DNA of 64,000 bases, taken from positions 124,001-188,000 of the forward strand of contig NZ_JADLQX010000012.1 in NCBI RefSeq assembly GCF_015477605.1, written 5' to 3'. The notes beneath the pieces are model-generated. The model made no database searches and was not told the DNA's origin. It was given only the letters and a program-made list of their open reading frames with translations. A program made the translations under genes and the position numbers. Origin of the DNA: Nocardia amamiensis (GTDB taxonomy: Bacteria > Actinomycetota > Actinomycetes > Mycobacteriales > Mycobacteriaceae). Shown in pieces: positions 26,473-35,078 of the stretch (position 1 is its first letter; each line of letters opens with the position of its first letter).

Positions 26473-27000
26473 GTGTTCTACGTTCGACGGGAGACCGCGG
26501 TAAATCAATGGGACGACGTTCGTGAGCTGTGGAGCGGCTCGCTGGCGCCGATTCCGGCCCACCTCGTCGGGCCGCACGTCTCGGCCGGCACAGCAGCATT
26601 CCTGATCGCGGTCGGGCTGCCGATCGAGCACCCGCTCGAGTTCACGTTCTACCACGATGAGCGGCTGCTCAACCCCGCCGTACGGGGAGAGCGGACCTTC
26701 ATCGTGTTCGGCGATGACACCGGCACCGTGCCGTTCGCGATCGAGCGCGGCCGAGAAGAGGTGTTCAGCCTCTACCCGGATGGCCCGTTCATGTTCATCA
26801 ACTCCACGATCGCCGACTTCGTGTACTGCTACGGGCTCTTCAGCCAACGGGTCGAGCGAATCGTCCAGACGCCGTTCGCCGATCGCAAACCACTCGTCGA
26901 TGAGCTTCGCGGTCTCATCGCCGCCCGGGACCCGGAGGCTCTCGACCCCGACGACCTGCTCGCGTGGTGGGACTCACTGCTGGAGCCGTACGAGCAGTGA
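26473..27000 (+). CDS. SUKH-4-like immunity protein (orphan)
   Basis: 175-aa acidic protein of the SMI1/KNR4 (SUKH) superfamily, most like SUKH-4. It has LVGPHVSAGTAAFLIAVGLP at the N-terminus, RTFIVFGDDTGTVPFAIERG and FMFINSTIADFVYCYGLF. Such proteins neutralise toxins of contact-dependent or type VII systems. No toxin gene adjoins it. The start is GTG 26473 with no good Shine-Dalgarno, so it may be leaderless. The 263 bp after it hold no supported gene. Confidence 0.7.
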   Translation: MFYVRRETAVNQWDDVRELWSGSLAPIPAHLVGPHVSAGTAAFLIAVGLPIEHPLEFTFYHDERLLNPAVRGERTFIVFGDDTGTVPFAIERGREEVFSLYPDGPFMFINSTIADFVYCYGLFSQRVERIVQTPFADRKPLVDELRGLIAARDPEALDPDDLLAWWDSLLEPYEQ

Positions 27001-27263
27001 ACTGCCGCAACCCGCGCCCGTGCGTTTAGGGAGTGGCCGGGCGATGTTTATCGAGATAAGAGTCGACAGCGGATGTCCGTATCTGTGGGTAGCAGGTCCT
27101 CGAGGGACCCTGTCGGCGTGCGGAGACTTGTTCTGTGACGTCCGGGTAGCTCTCGCGGGTGCGATGTCGTTGCGCGACCGGTCGTTTCGATCGGTGCGAC
27201 AGCCGGCCATGAGTCCCCGGCGTCACCTGAGGCACCCATCAACTACGAGCAGACAGGACTCGG

Positions 27264-27572
27264 ATGACCAGCGACGGCGTCACCTTCATCAACGTCTTCG
27301 AAATACCCGCCGACGAAATCGATGAATTCATCACGAACTGGCACGAACGCGCGAGGATCATGCGCCAGGCACCGGGTTTCCGCGATGTACGCCTGCACCG
27401 GGCACTCCTTCCGGATACCCGATTCCAACTGGTCAACGTCGCACACTGGGATAGTGTCGAAGCCTGCGAGGCCGCGGGAGCCAATCCGGTCGTCGTCGAA
27501 TCGGTGGACGCCGCCAGAAAGGTCGCCAGCGCAAATCCGGCTCTCTACCAGGTCGTAGCCGAATACCTGTGA
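27264..27572 (+). CDS. Antibiotic biosynthesis monooxygenase (ABM)-domain protein
   Basis: 102-aa single ABM-fold protein, a ferredoxin-like dimeric beta-barrel. Motifs are FINVFEIPADEIDEFITNW, APGFRDVRLHRALLPD and FQLVNVAHWDSVEACEAA. Relatives are cofactor-free monooxygenases or haem-degrading enzymes; the pocket residues do not decide which. It stands alone, convergent with the Fe-S protein gene downstream, and has an acceptable spacing to its ATG (ACAGGACTCGG upstream). Confidence 0.85.
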   Translation: MTSDGVTFINVFEIPADEIDEFITNWHERARIMRQAPGFRDVRLHRALLPDTRFQLVNVAHWDSVEACEAAGANPVVVESVDAARKVASANPALYQVVAEYL

Positions 27573-27637
27573 TCTCGCCGAGGTGAAGCCCAAGCGAACA
27601 CCCGCGCCGCGGTGGGGTCACCCGGCGAGACCGGTGA

Positions 27638-28738
27638 TCAGTCCGGGGCGTTACGCGGTCGAGGCCGGGGGCCGATCTGATCGAGCAATGCGTTGACCTC
27701 GTCCGGAAAACCATTGGTCACCGGCTTCGGAGTCTTGTTCGGAAACCGGCGCGCTACGTGTTCCTCGGCGGCCGATCCCGGTAGCACGTAGACGGGTTCC
27801 GATTTGTTCTGCAACGGACGCACGACCTCGTCGAGGTGTCCCTTCCGGTCGTCGAGGAACGCGCCGATCACGTCCTCGCCGGCCGGGCACACTGCCATGC
27901 AGTAACCGGCCTTGTAGCTGGGTTTGAACGACAGGCTCTGCCACATCGAGAACGACTCGCCCGTGGTGACGCGTTCGCGATACTCGTCGCGGTCCGCGCT
28001 GTCGGCGACCGTTTCGGCCCAATCGGTGAAGCCGCCCATGAACTCTCGATAGTTGTGGGTGTAGCACGCCTGAAAATCGAAACCACCGTCGTTGGTGATC
28101 GCACCGACCGGGCACGCGGAGACGCAGAGCTTGCACTCGAGACACGGATTGAACTCCAGGGCCGCGCTCGGCTCGTCTACCACGGCATCCGTGACGACCG
28201 TGCCGAGCAGAATGAAGTTGCCGAATTTCGGGTGAATGACGTTGCGGTGTATACCCATGACGCCCAAGCCCGCGGCCTCTGCTACCACCTTGTGAGCGAT
28301 TACCCAGATGCGGCCAGGGAACTGATGGACCTCCATCGGATACCCCGGTGCGGGATAGACAGCCCGGTAGCCGGCATCTTGGAGGGCCCTGGTGATACGG
28401 CGCGACACTTCGTTGGTTTCGTCGTCGGCGTGGTTGAACTCGGTATTGGCGAGGCTACGCAGAGGACTGCGCAGATTGTCGCGATTCATCCGCACACAGA
28501 ACGCCACGAACGTGCGGGCCGTGGGCAGAATCCCCCGCGCGTGCTCGAATTCTTCCGCCACCCTCGGATCGTCGACCGGAACGAAGCCCACATCGTCCGC
28601 GCCTGCGGCGAGGCAGATCTCCCGCAGGCGCGCGGTGGTCACGACCGGATCAGGCGTGGTCCGCGCCCGCTCGGTCACCTGTTTGACGGTCGGGTGGTCG
28701 GCCAGCCGCCGCCTCGTCGGTTCCTGGTCCGTCGACAT
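27638..28738 (-). CDS. 4Fe-4S reductase, QueG/reductive-dehalogenase-like
   Basis: 366-aa soluble iron-sulfur protein. The ferredoxin-like motif CLECKLCVSACPVGAI supplies three cysteines of one cluster and the first Cys of the second path. A later GYCMAVCPAGED region completes a second cluster. The upstream domain (DDVGFVPVDDPRVAEEFEHA, MEVHQFPGR) resembles the catalytic fold of epoxyqueuosine reductase and reductive dehalogenases, which use a corrinoid cofactor. There is no Tat signal or membrane subunit, so a cytosolic reductase is inferred. The substrate is unknown. Confidence 0.8.
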   Translation of the reverse strand: MSTDQEPTRRRLADHPTVKQVTERARTTPDPVVTTARLREICLAAGADDVGFVPVDDPRVAEEFEHARGILPTARTFVAFCVRMNRDNLRSPLRSLANTEFNHADDETNEVSRRITRALQDAGYRAVYPAPGYPMEVHQFPGRIWVIAHKVVAEAAGLGVMGIHRNVIHPKFGNFILLGTVVTDAVVDEPSAALEFNPCLECKLCVSACPVGAITNDGGFDFQACYTHNYREFMGGFTDWAETVADSADRDEYRERVTTGESFSMWQSLSFKPSYKAGYCMAVCPAGEDVIGAFLDDRKGHLDEVVRPLQNKSEPVYVLPGSAAEEHVARRFPNKTPKPVTNGFPDEVNALLDQIGPRPRPRNAPD

Positions 28739-28986
28739 CGGTCCCTCCTGATTCCACGAGACCGGAACGGCCTCACCAAGTTAGACCCCGCGAGTCACCA
28801 AAACTCATCGCTCGATTGCCCCCGTATCCGTCGATGTCCGGACACACCGACGCGCGACTGTCCGCCGGACCGGCATCCACGCTGGAGGTCGTTCCCGAAT
28901 GTCACTTACCCTGCTCCATCGCCGAGGGAACACTAGATTGGGACTCGATACTCGTTCGGCAATCACGACAACTGATGGAGCTGAGA

Positions 28987-29328
28987 ATGGCGCTCGGAAC
29001 GGTAGTGCGCGGATTCAACGCCGGGTTCCTGGCACTCACCAAGGCGCCGTGGATCGGGCCGCTGGTGGGCCGGAACATCACGGAGGTCACCTACGTCGGC
29101 CGGCGATCCGGGCGGACGATCAGTACACCGGTGGCCTTTCGGCGCTCCGGCGACGAAGTCACGATCAATGTGGCCCTGCCGGACCGGAAGGCGTGGTGGC
29201 GCAACTTTCTCGGCGCGGGCGGCCCCCTCTCGCTGCGGTTGGATGGCGTCGAACGATCCGGGCATGCCGTCGCCCGACGCGATGACAAGGGCCGCGTCAG
29301 TGTCCAGGTGCGCTTGAACGATGCCTGA
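28987..29328 (+). CDS. DUF385/deazaflavin-dependent nitroreductase-like protein
   Basis: 113-aa split-barrel protein resembling the F420-dependent quinone/nitro-reductase group (Ddn-like) of mycolata, shown by VTYVGRRSGRTISTPVAFRR and KAWWRNFLGAGGPLSLRL. The ATG at 28987 is chosen because GGAG lies 6 nt upstream; longer frames begin in non-coding sequence. It lacks the longer N-terminal extension of Ddn proper. A strong inverted repeat follows it and separates it from the convergent CocE-type gene. Confidence 0.75.
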   Translation: MALGTVVRGFNAGFLALTKAPWIGPLVGRNITEVTYVGRRSGRTISTPVAFRRSGDEVTINVALPDRKAWWRNFLGAGGPLSLRLDGVERSGHAVARRDDKGRVSVQVRLNDA

Positions 29329-29367
29329 CCGGGGCACGTCTCGCCGCGGCGGCAGCGGTCGACCGCG

Positions 29368-29402
29368 GTGTGGCCCGAGCTCCTTTCGAGACCGGGCCAC
29401 AC
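29368..29402. terminator. Bidirectional hairpin terminator
   Basis: Perfect 10-bp stem GTGTGGCCCG/CGGGCCACAC with a 15-nt loop. It lies between the ends of the DUF385 gene (plus) and the CocE-type gene (minus). Confidence 0.7.
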
Positions 29403-29405
29403 GCG

Positions 29406-31208
29406 TCAGCCGAGCGGCAGCTCCAGATAGGACGGGGCGCTCTCCGAGGAGCTGATGGTGATCGTGGAGCCGATCGAGTTGGCCGTGGAATAGAGGAAAT
29501 CCATTCCGTCGAGTACCAGCATCAGCCGGTGGCCGTCCGGCACGTCGTAGGCGGCTGCCTGCAACTCCCAGACGACAGTGGCGGGCATCCCGGAGTCGAC
29601 GGTCTTCGGCTCGTGGGTGATGATCCGCCCCGCGCCCATTTCATCGACATCGAGCAGGTAGGCCACCACAGTCGCGGACTCGTGGGTGCTCTCCAGGGTC
29701 ACTTGCAGCCGGGGAATTCCACGAATCCGTCTGGCTACGCCACTATTCGGTGCGACCAGCGGCCCAGTCGACCAAATCAGGGCATGGCTGCGTTCGATCT
29801 CGTTCGTTCGGTAGATCTTCGGGTTGCCGGACCATTCCTCCTGGCCGGTCGTCATGAGCTTGTCCATCGCGACGACCTCCGGCTCGTCACCGACGGTGAA
29901 GCTGCGCTGCCAGCCGGACGTGTTCTGCGGGCTCAGCGCGCCGTCGCCGCCTTCGCGCTCATCGGTCAGGGTCAGTGACTCGATCTCGGTGGTGACGTCG
30001 GCCCACGACGCCCGCTCCTCCCGCCGGGCCGGTTCGATGATCGTGTTCTGGTCACCTGCCGGGGTCGTGACGTAGGTGAACATGACCTGGTTGCTGATCT
30101 GCGGCCAGCTGTCCACGCCGTTGTCGACGCCTTTGAGGTGATAGTCGAGCCAGGCATACGCCTCGGACAGTGGCAGATTCGGCCCGGCGCCCGGCGCGGG
30201 CGGGGCGATCAGGCCAGGTCCCTCCGGAGCCGCGTGATCGCCGATCCACATGTTCAGCCTTTTGGGTTCGGGAAGCTTGTCGAAGGTTTCCAGAACCTGG
30301 TTGACGGGGAAAAGTCCCTCGTGCCAGGTGTTGGAAAAGAAGGTCGGAACCGCGCGGGTGTCGCCATCGATGTAGGTTTCCGGCGAGCGCTCCGTGCCCC
30401 AATCGACGACGTCTTGCATTTCCCGGCCTTCGGCGAATTTCGCCAGAATGCTCAGAGCCTCCGCATCGAACTTGTCCTCTTTCGCGCCCCCGGTGAGGCC
30501 GACCAGAGCCTGGACAGCCCTGAGATGGCGGGTGCCGTTGTCGTACAAGCTGGTAGCGAGGTTGCCCCAGGTACTCAGGGCGACGACCACGTCGACCCGG
30601 TCGTCGTGCGCGGCCACCAACTGGCTGATGCCGGAGCCGTACGACTCGCCCATAAAGGCGACGGCGCTGGGGGCGCACGCGTCTATCGCATATTCGAGCA
30701 CCGATATACCGTCCGTCCGATCCAGTCGACCGGCGACATGGACGGTGCCTTCGGACGTCCCCAACCACGGCAGGTTTGTGCCCGGGACGGTGGACCAGCC
30801 GATTCCGCGTGGGGTGTAGGCCAGCACGTGGTAGCCCTTGACCGCGAGCGTGAGGTACGCGTACTCGAACAACGGCCACCCCACCGGCGTCCATCCGGCA
30901 GGAATGATCACCAGCGGGCACGGCCGGGTCGTGACCTGCCGCAGCATGTGTGCCGACAGGCCGGTCCCATCTTCGGCCTCTATACGCGGAAATGTCGGCA
31001 CGACAAGGTTCAACGCCTGGTTCACCAACTCCCCGACGTCGTCGGGTACCAGCCCCGTGCCGCTGCGTTTTTTGACCGCAGCCACCAAGTTCGAAGCGAA
31101 GTGAACAGCTTCCGGGCGGACCGCGCCCTGATCATCCCAGGCCCCTTCGACGGAGATCCGAGCGACCTCTTCGGACGTGATTCCGATGACCGAATCGCCT
31201 TGCGACAT
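29406..31208 (-). CDS. CocE/NonD-family hydrolase (S15 peptidase-like)
   Basis: 600-aa alpha/beta hydrolase of the X-Pro dipeptidyl-peptidase/cocaine-esterase group. It has RPCPLVIIPAGWTPVGWPLF, the nucleophile S189 in GESYGSG, a lid region, and a C-terminal jelly-roll domain (LEIDVDEMG-type strands, VVWELQAAAYDVPDGHRLML). It has no signal peptide, so it is cytosolic or exported by another path. It probably hydrolyses esters or acylated peptides; the substrate is undefined. About 370 bp of AT-richer DNA lies upstream. Confidence 0.88.
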   Translation of the reverse strand: MSQGDSVIGITSEEVARISVEGAWDDQGAVRPEAVHFASNLVAAVKKRSGTGLVPDDVGELVNQALNLVVPTFPRIEAEDGTGLSAHMLRQVTTRPCPLVIIPAGWTPVGWPLFEYAYLTLAVKGYHVLAYTPRGIGWSTVPGTNLPWLGTSEGTVHVAGRLDRTDGISVLEYAIDACAPSAVAFMGESYGSGISQLVAAHDDRVDVVVALSTWGNLATSLYDNGTRHLRAVQALVGLTGGAKEDKFDAEALSILAKFAEGREMQDVVDWGTERSPETYIDGDTRAVPTFFSNTWHEGLFPVNQVLETFDKLPEPKRLNMWIGDHAAPEGPGLIAPPAPGAGPNLPLSEAYAWLDYHLKGVDNGVDSWPQISNQVMFTYVTTPAGDQNTIIEPARREERASWADVTTEIESLTLTDEREGGDGALSPQNTSGWQRSFTVGDEPEVVAMDKLMTTGQEEWSGNPKIYRTNEIERSHALIWSTGPLVAPNSGVARRIRGIPRLQVTLESTHESATVVAYLLDVDEMGAGRIITHEPKTVDSGMPATVVWELQAAAYDVPDGHRLMLVLDGMDFLYSTANSIGSTITISSSESAPSYLELPLG

Positions 31209-31579
31209 ACGATTCCTTCCTGCCAGTTATGGAAACTGCATCCGGCTCACAGCTTGACATGTCACACGATGAATTCACGGGATTCGACCATGTGTGCATT
31301 TCGGCGAGACACGTCGATCACCAGCAAGAACGCCCCGACACATCGCGCGGATTCGAACAAAGCCCCGTCCAGCGGTTCAGCCCGAATCGAAACGAACTCG
31401 AATTCTGGAACACCACAGATCAACGAACCGGCGCGAAGAAAAACCAATCCCAATATACGGAGCTGTCCAATTTTTCCGGCAAGGCAGCCTGACGCACATC
31501 GCACCCACCCCGCTATCGATGCGGACAGCCGACCACCGATATCCAGTCGCTGCCATACACGGCCCAGTCGGCCAGTCGA
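31209..31579. other. 371-bp AT-richer intergenic region
   Basis: The base composition is lower in GC than the flanks. A plus-strand 87-codon frame (31229-31492) and a minus-strand 80-codon frame (31262-31504) cross here. Neither has a ribosome binding site or recognisable content. It probably holds the promoter of the CocE-type gene and some decayed sequence. Confidence 0.4.
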
Positions 31580-32491
31580 TCAGCGGGACAGCCGGACTCG
31601 CAGGATGGTGCCGACCTCGGTACTCGCGAGCAGTTCATCCGGGCTGCCGGGAACCGCGGCGACGGCGGTCAGCGGCTGGCCGTTGAGGACCGCGCACGCG
31701 GCGCCGGTGGCGGGATCGACGCGGACCAATTGGCCTGCGAGGGTAGTCACGTAGAGGATGCCCGCTTGGTCGACCAGGAGGTCGTCGGCGAAGTCCGGCA
31801 GGCCGGGCAGCGGCGAGGACAGATCGGCGACGGCGCTGCGGGCGGCGGGCGCGGCGAGCGGGATGCGGACGATCCGGCCCAGCGGGCCGCCGTTGGCGGT
31901 CACGTAGAGCACGCCGTCGTGGACGGCGGCGCCGTTGGCGGCGAGCCCCGCCACCGCCTCGCTCCACGCGGCGTCGACAGCTCCGTCCGGACGTACCTTG
32001 ACCACACCGGAAATGGTCGCGACATAGAGGTTTCCGGCCGGGTCGAACGCCGCGCCGTTCGGCATCGTGAAGCCGGAGACGAAGATCTCCGGCTGCGGCG
32101 CGGCCGCGCTCGGATCGAAGCGGATCACCCCGCCGGGGCGGACGACGCTGACCGGCGCGTCACCGTAGACGACGTAGAGCAGTCCGTCCGGGCCGAGCCG
32201 GACCGCGCCAGGAAATTCCACCGGCACGGTCGCGGTCAGCTTGCCCGCGGCGTCGTAGCGCTGGACCTCGTTGCGGTACAGCCGGGAAACCCACAGATTG
32301 CCCTGCGCGTCGTACCCCAGGTTCTCCGCCCAGTCGAGCACCGGCAGCCCGGCGGGCACCGCGGTAGCCGCGACGGCGGGCGCACAGGAGGCGACCGACG
32401 GCGCCGCGGTGGCGATCGGCGCGAACGCACCGGCGAGGGCGACCGCCGCGGCGGACAAGAGCAAGGCGCCTGGACGGCAGAAGCTTCGCAA
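31580..32491 (-). CDS. Secreted SMP-30/gluconolactonase-like beta-propeller
   Basis: 303-aa exported protein. The signal peptide (MRSFCRPGALLLSAAAVALA, cleaved near IATAA) is followed by repeated propeller strands such as DAQGNLWVSRLYRNEVQRYD, LGPDGLLYVVYG, DPAGNLYVATISG and VDQAGILYVTTLAG. The blade repeats match the SMP-30/lactonase or NHL type. Calcium-binding and catalytic Asp/Glu positions cannot be confirmed by eye, so it could be a lactonase or a non-enzymatic envelope protein. It faces the alpha/beta hydrolase gene across ~107 bp. Confidence 0.8.
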   Translation of the reverse strand: MRSFCRPGALLLSAAAVALAGAFAPIATAAPSVASCAPAVAATAVPAGLPVLDWAENLGYDAQGNLWVSRLYRNEVQRYDAAGKLTATVPVEFPGAVRLGPDGLLYVVYGDAPVSVVRPGGVIRFDPSAAAPQPEIFVSGFTMPNGAAFDPAGNLYVATISGVVKVRPDGAVDAAWSEAVAGLAANGAAVHDGVLYVTANGGPLGRIVRIPLAAPAARSAVADLSSPLPGLPDFADDLLVDQAGILYVTTLAGQLVRVDPATGAACAVLNGQPLTAVAAVPGSPDELLASTEVGTILRVRLSR

Positions 32492-32598
32492 CGGGCACCT
32501 CGGACTCGGGATAAGGGGCGGGTCGCCGCGCAGTGTAACCGCCTTTCACCGGAAATTGTGCGGTCCATCAGCGACACGATCTTTGGCACTATCGGTGC

Positions 32599-33321
32599 AT
32601 GCCCTTCTTCGACGGCGCGCGCGGCCGGTTGCACTATCGGCGGTGGCCGATGGAAAACGCGCTGTACAGCGTCGTCTTGTTACCCGGAATCGGTCAGCAC
32701 AGCGGTCACTATCACCGCTTCGCGCGCGCCATGAACTCCGCCGCGGCCGAGGTGTGGGCATTGGACACCTCCGGACATGGGCTGAGCGAGGGCGACCCGC
32801 GGCGGCCGGGCACCCTGACCGAGCTGGCGGATGACGCGACGCGGTTCGTCGAGCTGGTCCGGGCCGCGCAGCCGCGGCCGGTGATCTTGATGGGACACTC
32901 GCTCGGCGCGGTCACGGCGCTGGCCACGCTCGGTGCCGCGGTACCTGATCCAGCGCATGCGACACCGGATTCGGCTGCGTCCGCGTCGGACTATCCGCTG
33001 CGACCCGCCCTGCCCGCGCGGGAGCTGGCGGGACTCGTACTGTCCGGCGTCCCGAAGCGCGCGCTCGGCGGCGGAGCGCCAGGCGCGCCGGGAACGCCGC
33101 TGCCACGCGAACTTCCGGTGCTCGCGGTGCACGGAGTGGATGATCGGCGCGCACCGATCGATGCGATCAGGGTATGGACTAGCCGCCACGAATCGGTAGA
33201 TTTACGGCAGTACACCGACGCAGGGCACGACCTGCTGCACGAGCCGGTGCACGCGCGGGTCACTGCCGACGTCGCGAACTGGATACAGGGTGTCGTCGTG
33301 GGGTTGGCACGACGTCCGTAA
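32599..33321 (+). CDS. Alpha/beta hydrolase, monoacylglycerol-lipase-like
   Basis: 240-aa serine hydrolase. The catalytic triad is readable: S101 in GHSLGA, D181 in HGVDDRRAP and H210 in DAGHDLLHEP. The opening (VVLLPGIGQHSGHYHRFARA) fits lysophospholipase/monoacylglycerol lipase relatives. It has no signal peptide. It lies 41 bp before the second EspG cassette on the same strand, so it may be co-transcribed with it, although no such enzyme accompanies the first cassette. Confidence 0.85.
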   Translation: MPFFDGARGRLHYRRWPMENALYSVVLLPGIGQHSGHYHRFARAMNSAAAEVWALDTSGHGLSEGDPRRPGTLTELADDATRFVELVRAAQPRPVILMGHSLGAVTALATLGAAVPDPAHATPDSAASASDYPLRPALPARELAGLVLSGVPKRALGGGAPGAPGTPLPRELPVLAVHGVDDRRAPIDAIRVWTSRHESVDLRQYTDAGHDLLHEPVHARVTADVANWIQGVVVGLARRP

Positions 33322-33361
33322 ACCGAACACGCTCTTCGGATGAGGAAGGGGGACGGCGCAT

Positions 33362-33796
33362 ATGCCATCGCAGGAGAACGGGTTCGGCGGAGAGCCACCC
33401 GCCGAGGTCACCGCGCCCGGTATCGACGTCGCCGCGCTGAACCGGGCGGTCGACGACGGCTCGCTGTGGATCGACGGCCTGCTGGTCGCCGACGGCGCAC
33501 ATGAGCGGTGCGCACGGCAGTACGAGCAGCTCGCCGACCGGGTAGAGGCGCAGATTCGTATCTTGAGCGCGGCAACGTCGCTGCCCGGTTTCGGCGGATT
33601 CGCCTCGGGTGACGCGCTGCGCGGCGGTTTCGAGCGCAAGGCCGACGGCGCGATCGCCCGGCTCGCCGAATATGCCGCCGAGGCACGGGAACTCGCGCAG
33701 ACCTTCCGTGCCGCCGCCGCGGCGTACCAGAACGCCGACCAGGCGCTCGCCGTGGCGGTCGAGCGGATCGACGTGACGGGAGCCGCTCATGCGTAA
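33362..33796 (+). CDS. Small helical WXG100-like protein of second EspG cassette
   Basis: 144-aa helical protein with a strong ribosome binding site (AGGAAGGGGG). The central patch LPGFGGFASGDALRGGF matches the patch of the paralogue at 18123-18500. Helices before and after (YEQLADRVEAQIRIL; ARLAEYAAEARELAQTF) suit a WXG100/PE-like hairpin, with GFGGF at the turn. It overlaps the PPE-like gene by 8 bp. It is probably the dimer partner of that protein; export is inferred. Confidence 0.65.
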   Translation: MPSQENGFGGEPPAEVTAPGIDVAALNRAVDDGSLWIDGLLVADGAHERCARQYEQLADRVEAQIRILSAATSLPGFGGFASGDALRGGFERKADGAIARLAEYAAEARELAQTFRAAAAAYQNADQALAVAVERIDVTGAAHA

Positions 33797-35078
33797 GATG
33801 CCGCGCGCCGGTGAGCGGGCCACCCACCGGCGCACCGACCCCGCCTACTCGCCCAACGTCGAGATGTTCGACAACCTCACCCATGCGGAGATCCACGCCA
33901 AGGTCCAGCTGCTGCATCCCGGCGTCCTCGCGGGTGGCCAGCAGGCCTGGGGCGACGCCGCGGCGCATCTCGCCGACGCGATCTTCCAGGCGCACACCGA
34001 GATTCGCGCCGTCATCGCCGACGGCTGGCGCGGCGCGGCCGCTGAGAACGCGGATGCGGTGGTGCGCGTGTTCGAGCAGAGCGGCCAAGACCTCGCCGAC
34101 GTTTTCGCCGTGGTCTCGCAACGCCTCGGACAGGCGAGCGACGCGGCGGAGGCGCTGCGGGCCGCGGTATCCGAGCCCGCCGACGGCACGCCGGATCTCG
34201 GTGCGGCGCTGCTGGATCCGGACCAGGCGACCAGCAATGTCGAGGGCCAGAAGGCGAGCGAGCACGCACGTCAGGATGTCGTGCGCGCGATGAACGACAT
34301 CTACGCGGGCGTGTTCATCCGGACCGGCACCGACGTGCCCGCGTTCCCCGACGAACTGGACGACCCGGCACCTGCCCCGTCCGCTGCCGCACCGGCGAGC
34401 AGAATCACCGGAGCCGACTCGATTTCCCGTGGTGCGCAGTCGATTTCGCTCGAAAGCGCCCCCCAAGGTCCGAGCCGGACAGTGGAGCCCAGCCTGAGCG
34501 CGGCGCCAACTGCCCAGACCCCCGCCGACGACAACCCGACGACGACAACCGCGGGAGTCACACCGACCGGCACCCCCGTCGCGGGAGACGCACCGACGGC
34601 GACGCCCCGCGTCGTATCCGCCGCCGAGACACCGCTCTCGACGGTCCCGGCCGCGTCCGGGGTCCGCGCCGTTCCCACGACGAGCGCACCTGGACCGAGG
34701 ACCGCCTCCGCATCGGCGACCGGCGAGCCGGTCATCGTGCCCGGCGCGGGTAGCCAGCTCCCGCCCGAGGACCAGCGCAAGCGTGACGAGCGGCGCAAGG
34801 ACAACGACAGCGGCGATGCGGTCACCGGCCTCGGCGCCGGCGCGGTGGGCGGGTTGATGGGCGGCGCGCTGGCCGCGGCCGACGCCCCGCGCTCGGGGCC
34901 GAGCCCGGCCGCGAACGCCGCGAGCGCGCGAGCCGTGCCCGTCGACGACGAAGACGACGAATTCGACCTGGACGACCTCCCGACCTTCCTGGAGCCCTCC
35001 GACGACGGCGGTGAACTCATCGGGTCGATGGATCCGACCACGCCGCCCGTGCTGGGCGAATGGGCCGAGTACGAGTGA
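33789..35078 (+). CDS. PPE/WXG-like protein with Pro/Thr-rich tail (second cassette)
   Basis: 429-aa candidate type VII substrate. The N-terminal helical domain (~residues 20-170) has HPGVLAGGQQAWGDAAAHLA and ADGWRGAAAENADAVV, with a W-x-G turn. A long Pro/Thr/Ala region follows, then TGLGAGAVGGLMGGALAAA, which may be a membrane-inserting stretch, and an acidic end. It overlaps the upstream small gene by 8 bp and the EspG start by 4 bp (GTGA). It has the same plan as the protein at 16843-18126, although the tails differ. Confidence 0.75.
   Translation: MRKMPRAGERATHRRTDPAYSPNVEMFDNLTHAEIHAKVQLLHPGVLAGGQQAWGDAAAHLADAIFQAHTEIRAVIADGWRGAAAENADAVVRVFEQSGQDLADVFAVVSQRLGQASDAAEALRAAVSEPADGTPDLGAALLDPDQATSNVEGQKASEHARQDVVRAMNDIYAGVFIRTGTDVPAFPDELDDPAPAPSAAAPASRITGADSISRGAQSISLESAPQGPSRTVEPSLSAAPTAQTPADDNPTTTTAGVTPTGTPVAGDAPTATPRVVSAAETPLSTVPAASGVRAVPTTSAPGPRTASASATGEPVIVPGAGSQLPPEDQRKRDERRKDNDSGDAVTGLGAGAVGGLMGGALAAADAPRSGPSPAANAASARAVPVDDEDDEFDLDDLPTFLEPSDDGGELIGSMDPTTPPVLGEWAEYE

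Noticed and set aside
31229..31492. 87-codon plus-strand frame in the AT-richer gap
   Set aside because: It has no ribosome binding site, no known domain, and a competing frame on the other strand.
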